Part shown: positions 39,590 to 50,282 of the stretch, piece by piece
How the letters are laid out: every line of letters starts with the position of its first letter
Position numbering within the stretch: position 1 is the stretch's first letter
NCBI GenBank assembly: GCA_963576725.1
Contig: OY755241.1
Coordinates: 56,544,484 to 56,608,483, forward strand
Length of the DNA: 64,000 nucleotides
Source: Azorinus chamasolen
Taxonomy: Eukaryota; Mollusca; Bivalvia; Cardiida; Solecurtidae
Reading direction: 5' to 3'
The notes under the pieces: generated by a model
The model's database searches: none
Seen by the model: the letters and a program-made list of their open reading frames with translations, nothing else
Told to the model about the DNA's origin: nothing
Program-made: the position numbers and the translations under genes

Positions 39590-40770
39590 ATGATGCCTGT
39601 CAGAAGTGTTTGTATTCCGAGACAAGCTGTTGGAGATATTTGCTATATTACAGAAGCAATGAAATATGTCTGTCTATAACCTGGGTGTCATGTGGATTTT
39701 CTATTTATTTTTCTTCCGAAATAGAAGCATTTGTATTCCTTGACAGGCAGTTCGAAACGCGTACTTCATTACTTTAGAATTGAAGTCCTGGAAGATTTTT
39801 CTTCAAATACAGAAGCATTGTATCTCTGGACAGGCAGTTAGAAACACTTACATGTATTTTATTACAGTATACCTGTCTTTAACCTGGAATATTTGTGATT
39901 TATTTTCATTTTTTTCAAATTAGAAGCATTGGTATTCCGGGGACAAGAAGTTAAAAACAATCACCATATTACAGTAGGACTGAAATACGTTTGTATGTAA
40001 CCCGGGCACTTCTGATTTTTGTTTTGATTTTCTTTCGAAATAGAAGCAGTGGTATTCCTAGACAAGGCAGTTGGAAACTCTTACTTCATTACAGTAGAAT
40101 ATGAGTATGCTTGTCTATAAACAGGAAGACCTGTGATATTTCTTTTTGTTTTCGTCCGAAATAGAAGCATTGCATTCCTGGACAGACAGTTTGAAATACT
40201 GACTTTATGACAGTAGAATTGAAACATGTCTGTCTCTATTTTCGTCAAAATTAGAAGCATTGGTATTCTGCGACAAGCAGATGAAAACACTCACAATATT
40301 ACAGTAGGCTTGAAATATGCCTGTTTATAAGTGTTAGGCGCTTGTGTGGCGGCCGTAAAAAGTCGCCCAGTACTTCATTCTCAGTGTTGTTATATTTTCT
40401 GGTCCTTCGGAATCATTAGTTTTGATGTTATTAGTATTGAATACTGCTTAAGCCGGTGCTAGTGGGCATAGGTAGTGTTGCACTTTTAATTACTACTCAT
40501 GAACAGACTCAGTAAAACCGAGTCTGCAATTTTCTATTTTCACATTGCTACTTTAGCTTTCGAATAATCTCCTACTTCCAGAATATATTTATAAACTGGA
40601 AGATTGGTGAATATTCCATTTTCTATTTTCCTTAAAAAACATTGTAATTTCCGCGACGAGCATTTGGAGACATTCGCTTTATTACAGAAGCAATAAAACA
40701 TATTTGTCTATTACATGAAAGACTTGTTAATTATCTGTTTTCCTTTGAAATAGGCAATTTCCATTCAGCT
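39590..40770. repeat. About 120-bp satellite, diverged
   Basis: Units recur near 39648, 39777, 39861, 39968, 40088, 40207, 40299 and 40680, sharing attacagtag, atgtctgtctataac, cgaaatagaagcattg and ggacaggcagttggaaacac. The stretch 40340-40600 interrupts the pattern. Confidence 0.8.
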
Positions 40771-40914
40771 GAAATTGGATACGGTAAAACTCTCTCATGT
40801 CACAACCATAAGATGATTCATGGGTCCTAGAGGCAGTTGGTAGCATAATATAGGACGAACGGTATGCTGAAAGCTCCTATAGGAGCTTTCTGCGTTACTA
40901 TAATCCTGCATCAA

Positions 40915-41167
40915 CTTTTTCGGCGTCAATTTTCTAACTGTCGTCTGCAACCCAATTTTGTTAAATAATTCGGTAAAATCAAGAAATGAGATAAACGAAT
41001 ATAGAATTCAAATGAATAAACCATATATCTAGAACTAGATATTGAGACAAAAAGTGAAGTCCCTGATCAGACGCCGCCTTGAAAAGGCGGCGTCTGATCT
41101 GGGACTGCACTATTAGTCGTGGTGCATTTATATATAATAAATGCGACATTAGCTGCATGTGAAAGGG
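40915..41167 (-). mobile_element. T5 MITE, first insert in P2
   Basis: Left flank TCAA (mutated TTAA, 40911-40914), right TTAA 41168-41171. ctttttcggcgtcaattttc / gcatgtgaaaggg. Stem 41048-41115. Confidence 0.85.
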
Positions 41168-41171
41168 TTAA

Positions 41172-41415
41172 CCCTTTCCCTGTTCTATATTTATTTCAAA
41201 TTTCAATACCTACTGAATATTCATGGACAAATACCGGTAGTTATAGTGGAATATGAAAATTGAATCATAGTAGACATTTGAGAAAGTAAAGAAACATTTT
41301 TTTATAAGATTACATAAGCAAACTGAGCATTCTCCTTTTCACAGTTTGCTCCTATAGGAGCCGTCTGATCTGGGTCTACCCTGTTTTCAAATGCATGTAA
41401 ATACGTGGGAAAGGG
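41172..41415 (-). mobile_element. T1 MITE, second insert in P2
   Basis: TTAA at 41168-41171 and 41416-41419; ccctttccctgttctatatt / gtgggaaaggg. The left stem arm is replaced (gcattctccttttcacag); the right arm is intact. Confidence 0.85.
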
Positions 41416-41668
41416 TTAAGCAGACACCTGCTTTTAAAGACACCTGTGCTTATTTACTTAGTGGTCGCTTGAAATAGGTTTTACTGTAGTTATAAGATAA
41501 CATTGAACTAACAGAAAGCACATTTATATACATGTAGTTATGATAAGTCAAAACAAAACTGATACCAGCATTACGACTTATAGAATAAACCTCAGAAAGG
41601 TGTAAATTCTGGTGGATATTAAAGCGTCTTTATGACACAAGAAAGACAAAAGATTTCCAAGATAACAA

Positions 41669-41835
41669 GCATTTACTCCATAAATACGCCTTTCTACGCC
41701 TTTGCAAACAGAGTGGACCAAGATTAGGTTCTGTTCTGTTTGTTTATGATGTAATATAGATATGATTCTACAGTTTCTGTCATGGCTGAAAATTCTTGAG
41801 TCCATATGCTATTATAGCAATATATAGAGGATCTG
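41669..41835 (+). mobile_element. T2 MITE, right end lost
   Basis: atttactccataaatacgcc, stem reduced to gtggaccaagattaggttct, long flank gatatgattctacagtttct. Confidence 0.7.
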
Positions 41836-41850
41836 ACATGAGTGTTCTTA

Positions 41851-41926
41851 TTAAATTCGTCTTTTTAAAACGATAAAAAAAACTCGCTAAAGCTCGTTTT
41901 TTATCGTTTTAAAAAGACTCATTTAA
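41851..41926. repeat. Inverted repeat of about 35 bp per arm
   Basis: cgtctttttaaaacgataaa with its reverse copy tttatcgttttaaaaagac around ctcgctaaagctcg. No second copy seen in the window. Confidence 0.75.
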
Positions 41927-41959
41927 TAAATCCAATAATCATGAACACGAATGCAAGAT

Positions 41960-43014
41960 CCTATTTATAACATAACACACACAAATGTTATTTGCAGCCA
42001 ATATTTCAGCAGTAACGTGGATTGTTATAAATTCTCCTTACATATAGAAATGATGAATGAAAGGTGTTATTAGGTTCGCTAGGTAACTGGGACAAAGTAG
42101 GTCCAAAGTTTCCAACTTTTTTTTACTTACTGTCATATCAACCAGGATCTAATTCAGACCTCTCTGGTATTCAATTTAACTGTGATAGTTTATGATACAA
42201 AAACATACAGAAACACGTAAAAATAAATTTTGAGTTACAGTTTTGACATACATAGTTACAAACACGTCACATTATGACGTCATTGTTCACAACTTGTGTC
42301 TATGTAAAGCGCGCCATTTAAATGAAGACTCACATACAGTCGCCAACTTGTCTGACACTCACTGTCAATGGGATTCAAAATGCGCCTTCGTTTTGGTATA
42401 TTAAGCCCTTCGTTAGTGTTGTATACACATGGACATGGACATTTCCACCGAGAAACAAAAATCTCGATTCAAGTTCAGTGAAAATGTTTGAAATGGACAA
42501 AAGATTCAGTACGAACTGCTGCACAAAATGTGTTGGAACAGGAGGAAGATTTTCGCGATCAGCTGAGTATAACATATTTGAAATATGTTTGTGCTGTGCT
42601 GGATTCAGATGACTATAGTTGTTGATTGACGAGATATTTTTATGAGTAGAAATCTGCATAAACAAAAGGACATGCGGTAAAGAAATTGCAAAGTTGTGGA
42701 GGCATTTTCTATGTAGAATGGATTGTATGGGTCAGAGTAGCTGGTAGGTCTTTTTTGGCATACATTTTGTATATAATTACTGACAGCGATTACAATTTGT
42801 ATTATTTTATCGAAATTAAGGCGCAAGTGCCAACAATCCTTTGCCATCTATCGTGACTCAATCGTTGACAGGTAGGTCACCGTCCGCCAGTTTGTTTGTT
42901 TTGACAACGCGTATGAATACAGTTTGGTCGTTCGAATGTTATTCACTAGTGAATATATGCCCGTGAATATCAAAAAATAAATGATAGTGTTACGTCACGC
43001 TGAAGCCACGAGTT
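41960..43014. other. Repeat-poor stretch with unassigned open frames
   Basis: Plus frame 42322-42612 ends with a cysteine-rich NCCTKCVGTGG / ICLCCAGFR segment. Minus frame 42847-42605 starts MAKDCWHLRLNFDKII below a CpG-containing stretch (42850-42910). No family recognised; either could be a first exon or chance. Confidence 0.3.
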
Positions 43015-43073
43015 ATGTTATAAATTTAATTAATATTCATTATGTCTTATAATAATATTCATGGAGTAAAGCG
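43015..43073 (+). mobile_element. T2 MITE right end
   Basis: taatattcattatgtcttat ... catggagtaaagcg, TTAA 43074-43077. Confidence 0.6.
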
Positions 43074-43139
43074 TTAAGAAAAACGAGTATGGGTATTAAA
43101 GTGCATATAACTTAAACACTTACAATACATCCCCCTTAA

Positions 43140-43381
43140 CCCTTCTCTTGCTGAATTTTAAAATACATTTCTCCTTCTTTACCCATGTCCTGTTGTATAA
43201 TTACATATATATTCACTGTGTTCAAGTATTTCGCTCTGCAATCACTGCTGTGGAGTGCATTGGTTACACAATCAACTTGTAAATAGTGCAGATCCTGATG
43301 AGACAGCTCCTGCAGGAGCTGTCTCATCTGGGTCTTCACTATTTACAGGTAGGTATATTGACGTGAATAGCAAGCGAAGGG
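43140..43381 (-). mobile_element. T6 MITE, intact, between direct repeats
   Basis: TTAA at 43136-43139 and 43382-43385. Stem 43279-43346. A 40-bp sequence (agtgcatata...aacacttacaat...atccccc) precedes the left TTAA and follows the right one. Confidence 0.9.
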
Positions 43382-43439
43382 TTAAAGTGCATATAGCACA
43401 AACACTTACAATAAATCCCCCTTAAAACAAGAGCATCGC

Positions 43440-44970
43440 ATGCGGCTGCCAACATTCGTCTGTTCGAATGCATGAATGAATGGTGTTTTAAGGTCCATCA
43501 ACACTGATGGTCATTTAGAGCCGAATAAATAATGTAAATAAAACTATATGATGAAATCAAACAACGACAATCTCACTTGATTATGTTAATGTCAGTCCCG
43601 ATCAACAGTCTTGAAAAGAATATAAGGACAAAACATAATCGACATTAAAAACATACCTTTCAAAGTTTAGAATATATATTAACGGTTTTAAAAAAAATCA
43701 AATATTTTTGGTATTTCTACCAATTCAAACAGTTCCCGTAGAGAATCTGTTTGAAAGAAACTATTTCTGATTAAGTGTAAATCAGCACATTCAATGAGAA
43801 TGTGCTGAATTGTATAAGGCTAAAAACGAAATAAACATTCAGGTTGCACTTCACCTTTAAGTAAAAATGAATGAGTTAAAAAATGAATGTCCAATTCTTA
43901 TTTTAAGGCCAATACGACTTCATCACGCCGAATTGGTAGACGTGAATAAAAATATTCACATAGAATAGGTTTAACAGCATGGAGCTTGTTATAAGTTTCT
44001 TCATTCCAAGACTCCTGCCATTTATTTAGAATATGTCTAGTAATTTTTGGCTTGAAATCCGAATACGGAAGTCTCATATTAGATTCAGGCGATTCGAGGG
44101 CAGACTTCGCTGCAATGTCCGCCCTCTCATTGTCCTGTATTCCACAATGACTAGGTATCCAACAAAATATGACATTTTTTGAATTAGTCATCTCATGGTA
44201 TTTTAAGTTATTAATAAGAACATTTTTGTAGAACATTTACTCAGAGATTGCAAAATAGAAAGAGAATCCGAAAAGACTATATGTTTACTATATGATTTTC
44301 CAGCAATACAACCAAGAGCCAAGTCAATACCTTTGAATTCTGCTGAAAAAAATGGAGGCATTATCGGGAAGCCGAAACTTTTGTTTCTGTGTCATCAGCC
44401 ACATAGGCAAGTGCGACCCTCTCATCATCTTTTGAACCATTAGTATACACTTGTTCAAATCTTCAAATCTTGAAATTATTTCATTTAAAATAGAACTGAA
44501 TTCAAGCGAGCTTGTTTCAGAATTTATATGCCGTGTTAGTTCAAAAATAACTTTTGGTGGTTTAATAGTCCAAGGTGGTATAGATTCAACTTTAGTCTTT
44601 TCAACTAAAGACAAATCTATATCACTATTTTGAAAACAGTTTTTCATACGTATTCCAAAAGATGGAATTACATTTTCCTTTGATTCAAATAAACGCTGAC
44701 ATTTGGGTTTAAAAAACATTTTTATGAGCTGTATTGGATTGGTTTGAAGCTAATTTAGAGGTATACTGCATGGATAGTTTTTCATGACGAGAGTAAAGTG
44801 ATGGCTCATTCGCCTCAACATATAAACTTTTAGCAGGGGATGTCCTAAAGGCACCCAATGCTAAACGTAAACCTTGGTGATGAATTGGATCAAGCATCTG
44901 CAAGTATGATTTTCTTTCAGAGCTATATACAATAAATCCATAATCAAGTTTGGACCTCTGTTCGATTATA
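43440..44970 (-). pseudogene. 5'-truncated RNase H-bearing non-LTR ret. element (I-group-like)
   Basis: Read on the minus strand. About 44970-44709: end of the reverse transcriptase thumb (QRSKLDYGFIVY, LDPIHHQGLRLALGAFRTSP, LYVEANEPSL). The chain then shifts frame repeatedly. The RNase H domain starts at about 44445 with YTNGSKDDERVALAYV: the first catalytic Asp of the usual TDGS is Asn. It continues RLPDNASIF, AEFKGIDLALG, FSDSLSILQSLS and VIFCWIPSHCGIQDNERAD, in at least three frames. 43898 to about 43690 gives KGEVQPECLF, an in-frame stop, then TIQHILIECADLHLIR, the C-terminal Cys/His motif (one Cys changed to Phe). The 3'UTR follows to roughly 43440. The order thumb - RNase H - zinc knuckle matches I/Nimb-type elements of invertebrates. 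Inactive: truncated, frameshifted, catalytic residue lost. The 5' break at about 44970 abuts a P1 MITE. Confidence 0.85.
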
Positions 44971-45124
44971 GAACGGCCACTAAATCACATCAATTATTTC
45001 GTGTTTAAGACAGGTGGCTGCTTAAAGCAAGATGAAAGTGAAACAGAACGCTGCTATATATAGGAGCGTTCTGTTTCACTTGCATCTTGCTATAAGCTGC
45101 CACCTGTCCTAAATAACAACTATT

Positions 45125-45354
45125 ACTCGGTGCAAAAAGAAACGTACATTTTTCATCATAGTATTATTTATATATCGAACGTACATCTCTGTGAATTTAT
45201 GTTTTTATTATAGTCAGTAGTTCTGTCTGGTGTAATAAATGATGAAAAAAAGAGCTTAATTATTGACATCTTATCAGTAACAACACAACCTATACAATTC
45301 ATCTGTCCCTTGTGCACGGTACATGAACGGTGTGCCTTTCTTTTTGCACCGAGT
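45125..45354. mobile_element. Unassigned MITE with TIR ACTCGGTGCAAAAAGAAA
   Basis: actcggtgcaaaaagaaa at 45125-45142 is the inverted copy of tttctttttgcaccgagt at 45336-45353. The interior is non-palindromic and AT-rich. It sits in the aactaattaac stretch of P1, so a TA or similar short duplication is likely, but the exact target bases cannot be fixed. Confidence 0.7.
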
Positions 45355-45362
45355 GTAATTAA

Positions 45363-45574
45363 CACTTTCCCTCATATAAACGTGTTTTCACGCATTTGCA
45401 AACAGAGTAGACCCAGATCAGACGGATCCTAGAGGAGCCGTCTGATCAAGGTCTGCTCTGTTTGCTAATAAAATTTGATAGATCTGTTTCTTTACTTTCT
45501 TAAATGTCTACAATGTTGTTAATGAATATTCAGTAGGTATTGAAATTTGACCTAAATACAGAAAAGGGAAAGGG
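45363..45574 (+). mobile_element. T1 MITE nested in P1
   Basis: TTAA at 45359-45362 and 45575-45578; cactttccctcatataaacg / aagggaaaggg. Stem 45398-45465 (centre ggatcctagaggagcc). Confidence 0.9.
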
Positions 45575-45621
45575 TTAATACAATTTAGTGGCCGTTATAG
45601 AGATGGTTTACTGTACATCAC

Positions 45622-45673
45622 TATCAGACGCCAACTCTCTGATCTATGTCTACTCTGTTTGCAAAAGCACAGA
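45622..45673 (-). mobile_element. T2 MITE fragment
   Basis: Right arm ctgatctatgtctactctgt ttgcaaaagcacagagg before TTAA 45674-45677. Confidence 0.5.
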
Positions 45674-45679
45674 GGTTAA

Positions 45680-45975
45680 AAGGTCCAGATCTTGTCGTTT
45701 AAAGACAGATTGGACTGTACGCGACTCGTTCAATTCCTCGCTTTATCAACGTTACGTAGAGATTATCAATCTCTGTCGTTCGGCTACAAGTGTCATTTAA
45801 CGCCAATGTGATTTCAGCAATGTATCTTTTTTCCGGGCTGACTTCGTTTAAGCATTTCTTGATTAAAACCCAACCGTAAAAAACGCAATATGCACGCACT
45901 GACATTGGAATGATAGCTTAACAGCAATGCATGCCATCTAGGCTAGTAGCGTAGGAAGTAAAACAAAACAATATA
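45680..45975. other. Unassigned; minus-strand open frame
   Basis: The frame 45905-45699 (MSVRAYCVFYGW ... CLNEVSPEKRY ... IAEITLALND) has protein-like composition, but no domain is recognised and no splice context is clear. Confidence 0.25.
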
Positions 45976-46130
45976 ATTTAAGATCAGGACCAAACCTTAA
46001 ATCGGTTTAAAAGACTCGTAGAGACCATTCTAAAGAGTGGTCACAACATAGGATTTGGCGGAGAAAGGACGATTTTAGTATTTGAGTATGCGCCTTTATC
46101 TGTAGCTCTGGTGTTTACGTTTACTAAAAT
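45976..46130. mobile_element. P7-family element, partial stem
   Basis: gagaccattctaaagagtgg tcacaacataggatttgg, then gattttagtatttgagtatg. Confidence 0.6.
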
Positions 46131-46140
46131 TGTATAGCTA

Positions 46141-46346
46141 CAGTAAAACCTTTCTATATAACGACCACTAAATTACATCAAATAGTTTGTGTTAAAGGCA
46201 GGTGGCTGCTTAAAGCAAGGTGAAAGTAAAACAGAACGCTCCAATAGGAGCGTTCTGTTTTACTTTTACCTAGCTTTAAGCAGCCACCTGGGCTAGATAC
46301 CAACACATTAACACAATTTAGTGGCCGTTATAGAGAGGTTTTACTG
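46141..46346. mobile_element. P1 MITE, intact
   Basis: TA at 46139-46140 and 46347-46348; centre CGCTCCAATAGGAGCG. Confidence 0.9.
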
Positions 46347-46527
46347 TATTCCTATGGGACTTGAAACTAACATTGAGTATCTAAAAAGCCTGATCGTATC
46401 AGAAGTATCCAAATGTGCGCAAGATCAAAATATGAGCAGGCATTATTGTTTAAAATAATGGTGTAAAGGACAAGTGCTAACGTTTGTACTGTCTTGTTCA
46501 AAGTCGTCCATCTTTAAGGTAAAGAGT

Positions 46528-46735
46528 ACATAGAAAACCCCTCTGAAACCAGACGTTCAGTTTAGTATAAATATCAGTCTTGTAGACAGGTGGCAGCTAA
46601 ATGCAGGGTGAAAGTCATGCAAAAGGCTCCCAGAGAAGCTTTCAGCATGATTTTCTCCCTGCATTAAACAGCCACCTGCCTAAAACTATCTAAAATCTTC
46701 TGTACTGGAATTACTGTTTAGAGTTGTTTCACAGA
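46528..46735. mobile_element. P5 MITE
   Basis: ccctctgaaaccagacgttc, tcagtcttgtagacaggtgg, stem gggtgaaagtcatgc; both termini mutated. Confidence 0.65.
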
Positions 46736-46747
46736 ACATGTACTTAT

Positions 46748-46953
46748 AAAGTAAAACCCCGCTAATGCGACCACCTAAAAGAGGTATAATTATGGGTGCT
46801 AGATGCAAGTGGTAGGACAAAAGTAATGCAGAAAGCTCCTAGAGGAGCACCTAGGATATTTCTGCATTACTTTTGTCCTGCATTAAGCAACCACCTGCTT
46901 ATAAAGAGACCCATGTTTATTCATTAAGTGGTCGCATTAGAGGGGTTCTACTG
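46748..46953. mobile_element. P2 MITE
   Basis: aagtaaaaccccgctaatgc (CAGT mutated to AAGT) to gcattagaggggttctactg-TA. The stem centre has a small extra gcacctaggata. Confidence 0.8.
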
Positions 46954-47044
46954 TACTTGCAGTGTTTCCAAGGCAGACACTTTTATAATTATTATGGTGG
47001 TAATTTGAGATAGGAATTTGTCTGCTATAACACATATGCTGCTA

Positions 47045-47218
47045 TCCGTGACATGACTTTCATTTTTGCGATCAGTTTGGATCCAGACGAGACTCGGCCA
47101 ATAGAGTCTGTTTGGTCAATAATTTCTCAAAAGATTGATCAAATCAGAAAAAAGTCAACTTTGCACCAGAACATATTATTTGTTTTCAAAGAGGAGTAGA
47201 GGCTAAGAGCTTATTAAC
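47045..47218. mobile_element. T8 MITE, stem collapsed
   Basis: gatcagtttggatccagacg, tgtttggtcaataatttctc, gtcaactttgcaccagaac. Confidence 0.5.
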
Positions 47219-47307
47219 CGTTCATCTGTTCTGGAACTACAACCAGCATGGTGTCAGTAAAACGATTTTTTTCAGTGCATAGAGGTCGTACGTTATTTAT
47301 CTATTAG

Positions 47308-47537
47308 CCCTTTCCCTGTTTAATGTTAAAGTAAGACATAATTACGCTATGAGTATTAATTGGCTGGACTTTTATAATAGTATTTTTACACATGATATTT
47401 TGGTATTAGTAAAAACTGTAGAGTCAGATATATTATTGTTTCATAAGCAAATTGAGTAGACCCTGATCAGATGGCTCCTACATAATATTGGTCTACTCTG
47501 TTTGCAAATGCGTGAAAAGCGTTTATATGAGGGAAGG
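47308..47537 (-). mobile_element. T2/T1 MITE
   Basis: TTAG at 47304-47307; ccctttccctgtttaatgtt, stem lost on the right half (ctcctacataatattgg), right end tatgagggaagg. Confidence 0.7.
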
Positions 47538-47690
47538 TAATAATCCACACTGACGCCTTTTTACGCCTCTGTAAAATCAGATTTTTAAACCATTGTGATA
47601 AATAGAGCTTTTGCTCCATAGAAGCAAATACTCTATTTCTTCAAATCGGTTTTAAATTTTTGAGAAACTGCCAACCGAGTGAAATGGGTC
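47538..47690 (+). mobile_element. T3 MITE, degenerate
   Basis: cactgacgcctttttacgcc, stem about 47588-47655 (ttttgctccatagaagcaaa). Confidence 0.6.
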
Positions 47691-47734
47691 AGAGAACGTT
47701 TTGATCATACCTCGAAATACTGGATAAGGGTTAA

Positions 47735-47840
47735 CCCATGTTTGCCATGCGGTTTTATAAAATGGACAAAGACAAACACATCAGACCCAGACAGGGTTCC
47801 TGAGGGAGTTATCACATCAGGGTCTGCACTATTCGCTTCC
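47735..47840. mobile_element. T6-like fragment
   Basis: TTAA 47731-47734, cccatgtttgccatgcgg; stem remnant cagacccagacagggttcct ... cagggtctgcactatt. Confidence 0.45.
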
Positions 47841-47903
47841 CGAATTATTTTCCAAAGGTCATTTTAAAAAGATAATTGGATCGGTTCGTAATAGTTATAT
47901 GTA

Positions 47904-48208
47904 CAGTTAAACTTCAATATCTTGAACTTCATTAGGACCATTCAAATTAGTTCGAGATAAGAGAGGTTCGACTCATCCGATTTATAATCTGACAAATATC
48001 TCAAGTTCACAGCTTATTGCAGGTCTAAAGTAATGCTGAAAGCTCCTGCAGGAGATTTCAGCATTACTTTAGACCTACATTATGCTGCCACGTGTGTTTC
48101 TAGATAATGTGTAGTGATATATTTTAGAAAATATCCTGTATTTTAAATTTTGGAAGGACTGAAATTCTAGTTCGAGTTATCGGAGTTCGAGATATCGAAG
48201 TTCTACTG
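47904..48208. mobile_element. P3 MITE, intact
   Basis: TA-CAGTTAAACTTCAATATC / gagatatcgaagttctactg-TA (47902-47903, 48209-48210). Stem aagtaatgctgaaagctcct gcaggag. Confidence 0.85.
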
Positions 48209-48210
48209 TA

Positions 48211-48505
48211 TATACGAGGACGGGTTCAACAGGAACGGTTAACATGCACATATTCCGTTTGACAACACAGAAACCCTAGAATTATGTCTATATTTTCATC
48301 AGCAAACAGCAAACAGACGGCCATTGAGGCCAAATTGAGAGGCCGACTGATTTTGGTCTGAAGCTTGTACAAGCGTGAAAAGGCATGTCCCGATACCGTA
48401 TACAGAGCCTTAGGGTAAACTCGTCTTTCATTTGCTAATTCGGATAAAGTAAATGGTCGTATGCAGAAGTATATGAAGCGAGTTGGTTTTGATTCAGTTT
48501 TTATC
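48211..48505. other. No gene recognised
   Basis: A 93-codon minus-strand frame (48507-48226) without domain; cagcaaacagcaaacagacg at 48300 may be a T1 stem relic. Confidence 0.3.
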
Positions 48506-48539
48506 AAATTTAATACGCTTAGACAGTTCGAGAGAAAGT

Positions 48540-48598
<59 letters not shown>

Positions 48599-48619
48599 AG
48601 AGAGAGAGATGAGAGAGAT

Positions 48620-48650
<31 letters not shown>

Positions 48651-48703
48651 GGGGGAGAGAGAATTTAATACGTTTAGACAGTTCGAGAGAGAGTGTGAGA
48701 GAG

Positions 48704-48753
<50 letters not shown>

Positions 48754-48760
48754 AGATGCG
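48506..48760. repeat. (GA)n microsatellite, duplicated with its flank
   Basis: aatttaatacgcttagacag ttcgagag at 48506 and again at 48661, each followed by a GA tract. The frame rich in RERERE is repeat translation. Confidence 0.95.
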
Positions 48761-48954
48761 GTTAATTTGGATTTATACTAAACAAATCTGCGACGTAAGC
48801 TGTATAGACATAAAGCGTCCATGCTGTCTTTCGATTCTTTAGAGGCTTAATTGACTATTGCTTTAATGACTATCTGTTTTAAGTTAAAGTAAGGGTTTAT
48901 GCAATAAACGTATTGCCTTCTTTTCTATATTGTTGTTTCTCCGTTTCTCTCCTA

Positions 48955-49028
48955 GAGAGAGAAAGAGGGAAGATGGGAAAGGAGGGATGGAGGGAGGGAC
49001 AAAGAGAGAGAGAGAGAGAGAGAGAGAA
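48955..49028. repeat. Second GA/GGGA-rich tract
   Basis: gagagaaagagggaag ... agggagggac then (GA)11. Confidence 0.9.
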
Positions 49029-49265
49029 GTAAGTCAAATTGGTTAGTGTGGAACGAAGGGCGGTAATCAATAAACGCTTTTGCAACAAATCGGATAGAAT
49101 TATCTCCCTTCCAAGAATCCTAAGTTGCCTCACAAAATTTAGTATTGACGTTCAGCATGCTACTAATGATGGTTTCTATTGCAAATATTTTGTTTCCAGA
49201 TCAGACGAAATATAACTTCGTTGTCTCATAAGGATAAACTTTTGATACTAGGTTTATATATTTAA

Positions 49266-49506
49266 CCCGTTACTCCATGAATATTCATGAAAGAAATGAT
49301 TTCATCATGAATAATAATTAGAATAACTTTTAAAATGGAAAATTAACATATAATTTTTTTCTGTAGAGGAAATTGTAGAATCGTATCTTATTTTATATTA
49401 TAAGCAAACAGAGCAGACTCTGATCAGACGGCTCCAATAGGAGCCGTCTGATCTGGGTCTACTCTGTTTGCAAAGGCGTAGAAATGTGTATTTATGGAGT
49501 AAAGGG
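49266..49506 (-). mobile_element. T2 MITE, intact
   Basis: TTAA at 49262-49265 and 49507-49510; cccgttactccatgaatatt / tatggagtaaaggg. Stem 49404-49471. Confidence 0.9.
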
Positions 49507-49540
49507 TTAAAAGACAATGTAGTGTATGTTTTTAAATATA

Positions 49541-49745
49541 CAGTAGAACCCCTCTAATGCGACCATTTAAAGAATAAACACGAGCGTCTAAATAAGCAGG
49601 TGGTTGCTTAATGTAGGACAAAAGTAATGCAGAAAGCTCCTCTAGGAGCTTTCTGCATTACTTTTGTCCTGCATTAAGCTACCACCTGCACCTAACACCC
49701 AGAATTATACCTCTTTTAGGTGGTCGCATTAGCGGGGTTTTACTG
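49541..49745. mobile_element. P2 MITE, intact
   Basis: TA at 49539-49540 and 49746-49747; CAGTAGAACCCCTCTAATGC / cattagcggggttttactg. Stem core AAAGCTCCTCTAGGAGCTTT. A good empty-site reference for the split P2 copies. Confidence 0.9.
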
Positions 49746-49748
49746 TAT

Positions 49749-49845
49749 ATTGTGACCACTCTTTAGAATCGTTTCGAAGAGACTATTCTAAAGACGAAAC
49801 GATTCTAAAGAGTGGTCACAGTATAGGGTTTAGTGGAGAAATAAA
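49749..49845. mobile_element. P7-family element
   Basis: tgtgaccactctttagaatc gttt pairs with aaacgattctaaagagtggt caca (49751-49821), then tatagggtttagtggagaaa. The left tail is missing beside P2. Confidence 0.7.
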
Positions 49846-49849
49846 GGAG

Positions 49850-50278
49850 CTATTGTTGAAAATGTTTAAATTTACGCACCTTATCTGGGTCTCTATAGTA
49901 ACTACATGTACCCTTAAAAATGTCGACCGCATAAACTTATACAGTAGATGTAATTATCTCGCTTTAAAAACAGGAGTTTCAAACAATTTTGAATCCTAAC
50001 GCTGTGGACTGTTTTTCACACAATTAATCCTTATGGTGATTTACTGAGGATGATCACCAACTGTGATACAGTCAACGAAAGTAAAAAAATAAAAAAAAAT
50101 AAAAAATAAAATAAAAACCAGATCTAAAATTGACATTAATTCTCGAAAGGATGTATTTTCAAGAAGTATGGACTTTTTCATTAGTAGGATGAACCATATA
50201 TAACTGACACATTTGACTTCATTATGTTATGATAGATTGATCTTCAAGGCTTCAACACAAACAGATATTTTCTTAACT
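49850..50278. other. No feature recognised
   Basis: Contains an A-rich run (aaaaaaataaaaaataaaat) near 50090. Confidence 0.4.
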
Positions 50279-50282
50279 TTAA

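Larger units (their letters stand above)
40782..41486. mobile_element. P2 MITE split by two TTAA MITEs in tandem
   Basis: Left part 40782-40910 (cggtaaaactctctcatgtc ... aaagctcctataggagcttt, ending atcctgca) and right part 41416-41486 (ttaagcagacacctgc ... ttttactg, TA 41487-41488). Removing 40915-41167, 41172-41415 and the spare TTAA copies restores an ordinary P2. Confidence 0.85.
44971..45613. mobile_element. P1 MITE split by two unrelated elements
   Basis: Left 44971-45124 (gaacggccactaaatcacat ... gtcctaaataacaacta; first ~15 bases missing), short middle piece at 45355-45358 and right 45575-45613 (ttaatacaatttagtggccg ... ggtttactg, TA 45614-45615). Inserts at 45125-45354 and 45363-45574. 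Confidence 0.8.

Noticed and set aside
42322..42847. Overlapping plus and minus frames as a host gene
   Set aside because: Repeat-poor and mildly CpG-containing, but no domain or convincing splice pair was found; kept as unassigned.
48461..48781. Frame rich in RERERERE
   Set aside because: Translation of the GA microsatellite.
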